From Rhodospirillales bacterium (GTDB lineage Bacteria; Pseudomonadota; Alphaproteobacteria; Rhodospirillales; Defluviicoccaceae), in assembly GCA_016712595.1 (NCBI GenBank), contig JADJQT010000001.1, positions 1,919,501-1,983,500 on the forward strand: a DNA stretch of 64,000 bases. Direction: 5' to 3'. The notes under the pieces are model-generated. The model saw only the letters and a program-made list of their open reading frames with translations. It did not search any database and was not told the origin of the DNA. Of the stretch, positions 60,099-64,000 are shown one piece after another (position 1 is the stretch's first letter; each line of letters opens with the position of its first letter). A program made the position numbers and the translations under genes.

Positions 60099-61154
60099 CT
60101 AGAAGAGGACCGACCAGCCTTCCGGGCCGAGATCGGCTGTGGTGTAAGCGACGGAATGCACGGTCGTTCCCGCATCGTCGATAAGCAGAATTTCGCCGCC
60201 ACGGTTGGCGAGACGGGGCGCATCCGGCGCGTCGGGTAGGCGGAAGCGCAGGCTCTCGCCGGCCGGAAGCGAGCCCGCGATCGGCGCCCTGCGGCCGTCG
60301 TCGTCACCGATCGACCAGCCGTCGAGCACGACTGCGGCGTCGCCGCGGTTGAACACGGTGACCGTCTCGTTGCCTTCCTCGCGTCCGGCCGCATTGACCA
60401 GCGCGGCGATGATCTGGACCGGTGCGTCGTGATTGGGCTGACGCTGGACCGGCTGGCGCGGATCGGGGCGGCTGGCCAGCGGGTTGCCGGACGAATCCGT
60501 CTCCCAGCTCTGGGTCTGGAAGGCGAGGAATATCGCTGTCCATCGCCCGCCCATCCTGACGAACAGCGCGCCGTCCTGAGCCACGCCGTTATCGCCGCGG
60601 TATCGCGGCTCGGGATTGCCCTGGTTCATATGAATGTCGTGAATGCCGCGCTGTGGGCGAAAGCCGAAGTAGGGATCGGGCGCGGTATTGCGCGGATCGT
60701 TCTCCTCGCCGGCGAGCGGAAAGCGTTCACCGAAGGCGTAGACCAGCGCACCTTGCGTATCGCGTGCGCTCTCCAGCAATTCCATGAGGAACTCGCGCAG
60801 ATCGTTGCGCGGTCCGGAAGCTTGAAACGGAACGGCGCGCATATCGTCACGGGCGAGAAGGAGACGGCCCTGGGTGCCACGCACGTAATCGAGGGCGAGC
60901 GCGCGCGTTTGCGGTGTGCGCAAGTCGGTATAGCCCAGCGGTAGCGCGGCGAGGCCGGCAAGGACCGGATGGTCGAAGTCATCGATCCGCCGGTAGAGCA
61001 GGGGAGCGCTGCCGGAGTTCGACTGCACATTGACCGCGATCCGGTGAGGCAGGCCTTCTGTCTCGATGCGCACCTCGACATGCGGGCTGCTGTCGGCGTC
61101 GATCGCCAGATCGGTCACAGGACCCGCGAGAACCTGATAGTTTGCGAGCGGCAT
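60099..61154 (-). CDS. DUF2278 (YukJ-like) protein with C-terminal lamin-tail domain
   Basis: The product has 351 residues from ATG 61154 after GGGGGATACC. Residues 1-210 show the DUF2278 pattern: MPLANYQVLAGPVTDLAI, PHRIAVNVQSNSGSAPLLYRRIDDFDHPVLAGLAALPLGYTDL, LALDYVRGTQGRL, GALVYAFGERFP, YFGFRPQRGIHDIHMNQGNP. From about 250 a lamin-tail domain follows (VQIIAALVNAAGREEGNETVTVFNRGDAAVVLDGWSIGDDDGRRAPIAGSLPAGESLRFRLP). DUF2278 function is unknown; a phage-related or secreted role has been proposed only loosely. It faces the protease-nuclease gene. Confidence 0.85.
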   Translation of the reverse strand: MPLANYQVLAGPVTDLAIDADSSPHVEVRIETEGLPHRIAVNVQSNSGSAPLLYRRIDDFDHPVLAGLAALPLGYTDLRTPQTRALALDYVRGTQGRLLLARDDMRAVPFQASGPRNDLREFLMELLESARDTQGALVYAFGERFPLAGEENDPRNTAPDPYFGFRPQRGIHDIHMNQGNPEPRYRGDNGVAQDGALFVRMGGRWTAIFLAFQTQSWETDSSGNPLASRPDPRQPVQRQPNHDAPVQIIAALVNAAGREEGNETVTVFNRGDAAVVLDGWSIGDDDGRRAPIAGSLPAGESLRFRLPDAPDAPRLANRGGEILLIDDAGTTVHSVAYTTADLGPEGWSVLF

Positions 61155-61359
61155 GGTATCCCCCAATCCCGTCCGGCCCCAATCCCTGTCCGGCCGAAAA
61201 ATCATCCTCTGCGCGTCGGACCGCAAGCAGGCGATAAAATACGTGCATAAGCTGCAATTTCAGTGCATTCGGACGCGTGCAAGGACGGCCGAAGGTAGCT
61301 CGATTTGCCACGGACGTCCGCCGCGCGGCACGGCATCGCCGGAGGGATCGATCGTCCGT

Positions 61360-62229
61360 TCAGGCGCGCAGAACCTGGGTGATGTCGGCGTCGGCGGCGA
61401 TCATCCTTTTGGTCGTCTGACAGGGTTGCAGGCGGCCATCGCTCCACATCGACGCGCGATAGAGCGTGGCGAAGACGAAGGGGCGCGCGCGGGCACGCCA
61501 GCCGCCGATGGTCTCGGCACCGCGCCGGACGTTATCAATCATCCACGCCGGCAAGGTCAGGTGATAAGGGCTGCGCGCGACCTCGCCCGCGTGCTGCGCG
61601 AGGGCGGCGATCAGATCGGCGACGTCGTCGATCGACGATTCGACCATCAGGTTGGGCTGCGTCATAGGGCTCCAGTATTCTGTTTCGATCACCCGGCAGC
61701 GAAACGCGGCGGGGAGAATCGCCAGGGCGTCGAACACCAGATGATGGGTGCCAATGTGGGTGGCATGGCCGTCCGCACCGTGGGGTACGACGATGATCTC
61801 CGGCTGGTGATCGACGAGGATCCGCGCCACCGCGTCGACGGCGGCCGACCATTGCCTGCTGCCCTGCGCCCGGGCGACAGGGTTGATATCCTCGAAGCCA
61901 TCTTCGCCAGGAATGATCGTTGCGAACGCGAGGACGGCACAGGCACGGGCGAGTTCGCCCCGCCGCCGGGAACGCGCCGAGCGCTCGCTGCCGAGCGTGG
62001 CCGCGACATTGATGATGCGCATGCCGGCTTCGCGGCGCAGTCGCAGGGCGAGCCCGCCGGTGAGGCATTCATCGTCCGGATGCGGCGAGAACAAAAGCCC
62101 GATCCCGGCGGTCATCGCGGCGGCGGCGCCACACGGTCTCATCGGCCACGGCGTCGTGATCGCGGCACCGGCGGCGAGCCCGGCGGCGATGCCGGCGACG
62201 AAGGAGCGGTAAGGATTGGCGGGGTCCAC
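61360..62229 (-). CDS. PIG-L family deacetylase
   Basis: The product has 289 residues from GTG 62229; a shorter start at ATG 62142 is possible. The zinc-binding motifs are LLFSPHPDDECLTGGLALRL and PHGADGHATHIGTHHL, as in N-acetylglucosaminyl-type (LmbE/PIG-L) deacetylases. Substrate is unknown; it may act on a GlcNAc-containing glycolipid or thiol. It is followed on the minus strand by the DUF2278 gene after 205 bases of spacer, so co-transcription is uncertain. The N-terminal 35 residues are Ala-rich. Confidence 0.88.
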   Translation of the reverse strand: MDPANPYRSFVAGIAAGLAAGAAITTPWPMRPCGAAAAMTAGIGLLFSPHPDDECLTGGLALRLRREAGMRIINVAATLGSERSARSRRRGELARACAVLAFATIIPGEDGFEDINPVARAQGSRQWSAAVDAVARILVDHQPEIIVVPHGADGHATHIGTHHLVFDALAILPAAFRCRVIETEYWSPMTQPNLMVESSIDDVADLIAALAQHAGEVARSPYHLTLPAWMIDNVRRGAETIGGWRARARPFVFATLYRASMWSDGRLQPCQTTKRMIAADADITQVLRA

Positions 62230-62384
62230 GGAGCGCGGTCTCGCGAGTGTTGAGCACAGTGCGCGTAAGCCTACAACGCCGCGCGTGCCTGCGGAACGCC
62301 ACGCGCACGCCGCGCTGGCGAGCCGGAGCGAAACCGGTCAGAACACGAGCGACGTCGCACAGGCATCAGCGAGGAGGCGTGTTC

Positions 62385-63095
62385 ATGAGGTTCTTGGTTT
62401 TTCAGCACATCGCGCTCGAACATCCCGGTAGTTTTCGCGATTTCATGCGGACCGACGGCATCGCCTGGGATGCGGTCGAACTTGACGCCGGCGAGCCGAT
62501 TCCGTCGCTGACCGGCGGCGGTGGCTACGATGCGCTGATCGTCATGGGCGGTCCGATGGATGTTTGGGAGGAAGCGGCGTTTCCCTGGCTTGCGGCGGAG
62601 AAGGCGGCGATTCATACCTGGGTCGATGCCGGACGACCATTCCTCGGCGTCTGCCTCGGCCACCAGCTTCTCGCCGATGCACTCGGTGGGCGCGTCGAGC
62701 GGATGGACGCACCGGAGGTCGGCATTTGTTCCGTCGACCTCGCCGATCCGCATGATCCCCTGTTTACCGGTATCGCCACGCCGTTCGCGTGCCTGCAATG
62801 GCACGGCAGCGCGGTGACCGCACTGCCGCCGGGCGGGCAGATCGTCGCCGGCAACGCCGCCTGTGCCGCCCAGGCGATGCGCGTCGGGTCTCGCGCTTAC
62901 GGTGTTCAGTTCCACGTCGAAGTCACGCCGGCGACCGTGCCGGAATGGGTGGCCATTCCCGCTTACGCCCGCTCGCTGGATACGGCGCTGGGCGCGGGCG
63001 GCCGGGCGCGCTTCGAGACCGCCGCCGCCGAACGCATGCCGGCGTTCAACGCCGCTGCCCGCACGGTCTACGAGAACTTCAAGCAGCTTGTGTGA
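62385..63095 (+). CDS. Class I glutamine amidotransferase (GATase1, GMP synthase-like)
   Basis: The product has 236 residues from ATG 62385 after GAGGAGG. The nucleophile elbow GVCLGHQLLADALGG, with Cys, and the later QFHVEVTP with His-Glu give the triglutamine triad. DALIVMGGPMDVWEE and the QWHGSAVTALPPG region are typical of the stand-alone type 1 GATase of unknown acceptor, not of GuaA. No synthetase domain is fused. It is upstream of putA, 96 bases away. Confidence 0.88.
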   Translation: MRFLVFQHIALEHPGSFRDFMRTDGIAWDAVELDAGEPIPSLTGGGGYDALIVMGGPMDVWEEAAFPWLAAEKAAIHTWVDAGRPFLGVCLGHQLLADALGGRVERMDAPEVGICSVDLADPHDPLFTGIATPFACLQWHGSAVTALPPGGQIVAGNAACAAQAMRVGSRAYGVQFHVEVTPATVPEWVAIPAYARSLDTALGAGGRARFETAAAERMPAFNAAARTVYENFKQLV

Positions 63096-63191
63096 GCGCG
63101 CGGCCACAAGGTGCGGATGCACGTGTGGGGATGCCGAAAAACCTCAAAGGGACTAACGACGCACCGGCCCGCCTGATGGTACTCTGACGTT

Positions 63192-64000
63192 ATGATCGAT
63201 GAGGCCTTCGCCAGCCACGCGCCGGTGCGCGCTGCGATCGATGCCTTCCGGCAGGCAGATGAAGCTGCGTGCGTCGGCAGCCTGCTCGGCGGGCTCTCGC
63301 TGCCGGCCGAGGTCCTCGAGCGGATCGCCCGCCTGGCCTCCGATCTGGTCTCGGCGGTTCGCGCCCAGCGCCTCGGCAAGGGTGGGATGGACGCCTTCTT
63401 GCACGAGTACGGCCTCGCCACGCACGAGGGTGTGCTTTTGATGTGCGTCGCCGAGGCGCTGTTACGTACGCCGGACGACGACACGCAAGAACGACTGATC
63501 CGCGACAAACTGGCGGCGGCGGACTGGCAGGGCCACCTTGGTCACAGCAACTCGCTGTTCGTCAACGCGTCGACCTGGGCGCTGATGCTGACCGGCCGAC
63601 TGGTGGGCCTGCAAGACAACGCCGGGCGATCTCCCACCGCGACCGTGCGGCGGCTGGTCGCGCAACTCGGCGAGCCGGTGGTGCGCGAGGCGGTCGGACA
63701 GGCGATGCGCATCCTCGGCCGCCAGTTCGTCATGGGCCGGAGCATTGATGAGGCCATTCGCCGTGCCCAGCCGATGGAGCGGCGCGGCTATCGCTACTCG
63801 TACGACATGCTGGGCGAATCCGCCTGCACCGCCGGCGACGCGGAGCGCCATTTCGATGCCTATCGGCAAGCGGTCGCGGCGATCGGATCATCGGCGCCCG
63901 GGCGCAACGTCATTGTCCGGCCGGGAATTTCGGTCAAACTCTCCGCCCTGCATCCGCGTTACGAGCCGGCCAAGGCGGATCGGCTGCGCGCGGACCTCAT
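63192..64000 (+). CDS. putA: Bifunctional proline dehydrogenase/P5C dehydrogenase PutA (partial, N-terminal part)
   Basis: The first about 270 residues are seen; the gene runs off the right edge. The N-terminal helical region (IARLASDLVSAVRAQRLGKGGMDAFLHEYGLATHEGVLLMCVAEALLRTPDD, LIRDKLAAADWQGHLGHSNSLFVNASTWALMLTGRL) and the beginning of the proline dehydrogenase barrel (RGYRYSYDMLGESACTAGDAERHFDAYRQAV, VIVRPGISVKLSALHPRY) match PutA. It oxidises proline to glutamate using FAD and NAD. The C-terminal aldehyde dehydrogenase half is outside the window. The start lacks a DNA-binding N-terminus as seen in regulators such as the enterobacterial RHH form. Confidence 0.92.
   Translation, partial: MIDEAFASHAPVRAAIDAFRQADEAACVGSLLGGLSLPAEVLERIARLASDLVSAVRAQRLGKGGMDAFLHEYGLATHEGVLLMCVAEALLRTPDDDTQERLIRDKLAAADWQGHLGHSNSLFVNASTWALMLTGRLVGLQDNAGRSPTATVRRLVAQLGEPVVREAVGQAMRILGRQFVMGRSIDEAIRRAQPMERRGYRYSYDMLGESACTAGDAERHFDAYRQAVAAIGSSAPGRNVIVRPGISVKLSALHPRYEPAKADRLRADL

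Overview
The window comes from a high-GC alphaproteobacterium, most likely a member of Rhodospirillales. The evidence is the local gene order slt / dapA-smpB / NYN / folK-rpoZ-rel, a single RelA/SpoT enzyme with both activities, a GTG-started parE, a cysG-DUF2849-sulfite reductase-DUF934-cysH operon, glnB-glnA, a PmtA-type phospholipid N-methyltransferase and a tRNA-Glu with encoded CCA. The genus cannot be fixed from the sequence alone.

Layout. 1-10 kb is housekeeping: cinA-type amidohydrolase, haloacid dehalogenase and lytic transglycosylase on the minus strand, then dapA, smpB, a DUF4170 protein, family 5 uracil-DNA glycosylase, a NYN-domain protein, folK, rpoZ with an unusual acidic tail, and rel. 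10-22 kb carries an SpmA-SpmB fusion, an XRE regulator, an MFS transporter, a frameshifted CoA-binding protein coupled to an enoyl-CoA hydratase, a hybrid histidine kinase with two FixL-type PAS domains, a thioesterase, a bacteriohemerythrin, rplM-rpsI and argC. 22-27 kb has a small secreted protein, a seven-repeat propeller/RTX protein and parE. 27-32 kb is an assimilatory sulfate reduction operon. 32-38 kb holds a globin-coupled sensor with PilZ and an extra C-terminal domain, then glnB-glnA behind a good sigma-54 promoter candidate, an aminotransferase and pmtA.

38-57 kb is more accessory. It has a decayed IS630-type transposase and two tandem paralogous secreted dehydrogenases (glucose/sorbosone dehydrogenase propeller, cytochrome c-like region, thrombospondin-3/dockerin-like calcium tail), each behind a strikingly AT-rich upstream region. 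After these come a peptidoglycan-binding protein, a four-gene Gld-like ABC cluster, a GT39-like membrane protein, mmsA and a 694-residue RTX protein. 57-64 kb has tRNA-Glu(CUC), a trypsin-like protease fused to a non-specific DNA/RNA endonuclease, convergent with a DUF2278/lamin-tail protein, then a PIG-L deacetylase, a class I glutamine amidotransferase and the start of putA.

Three themes stand out. Oxygen or haem sensing recurs: the double FixL-like PAS kinase, the globin-coupled sensor and the bacteriohemerythrin. Calcium-dependent secreted proteins recur: two RTX proteins and two dockerin-tailed dehydrogenases. The best candidate for a poorly described system is the cytoplasmic protease-nuclease fusion with its DUF2278/lamin-tail neighbour. 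All functions are inferred by reading motifs; no database search was possible.
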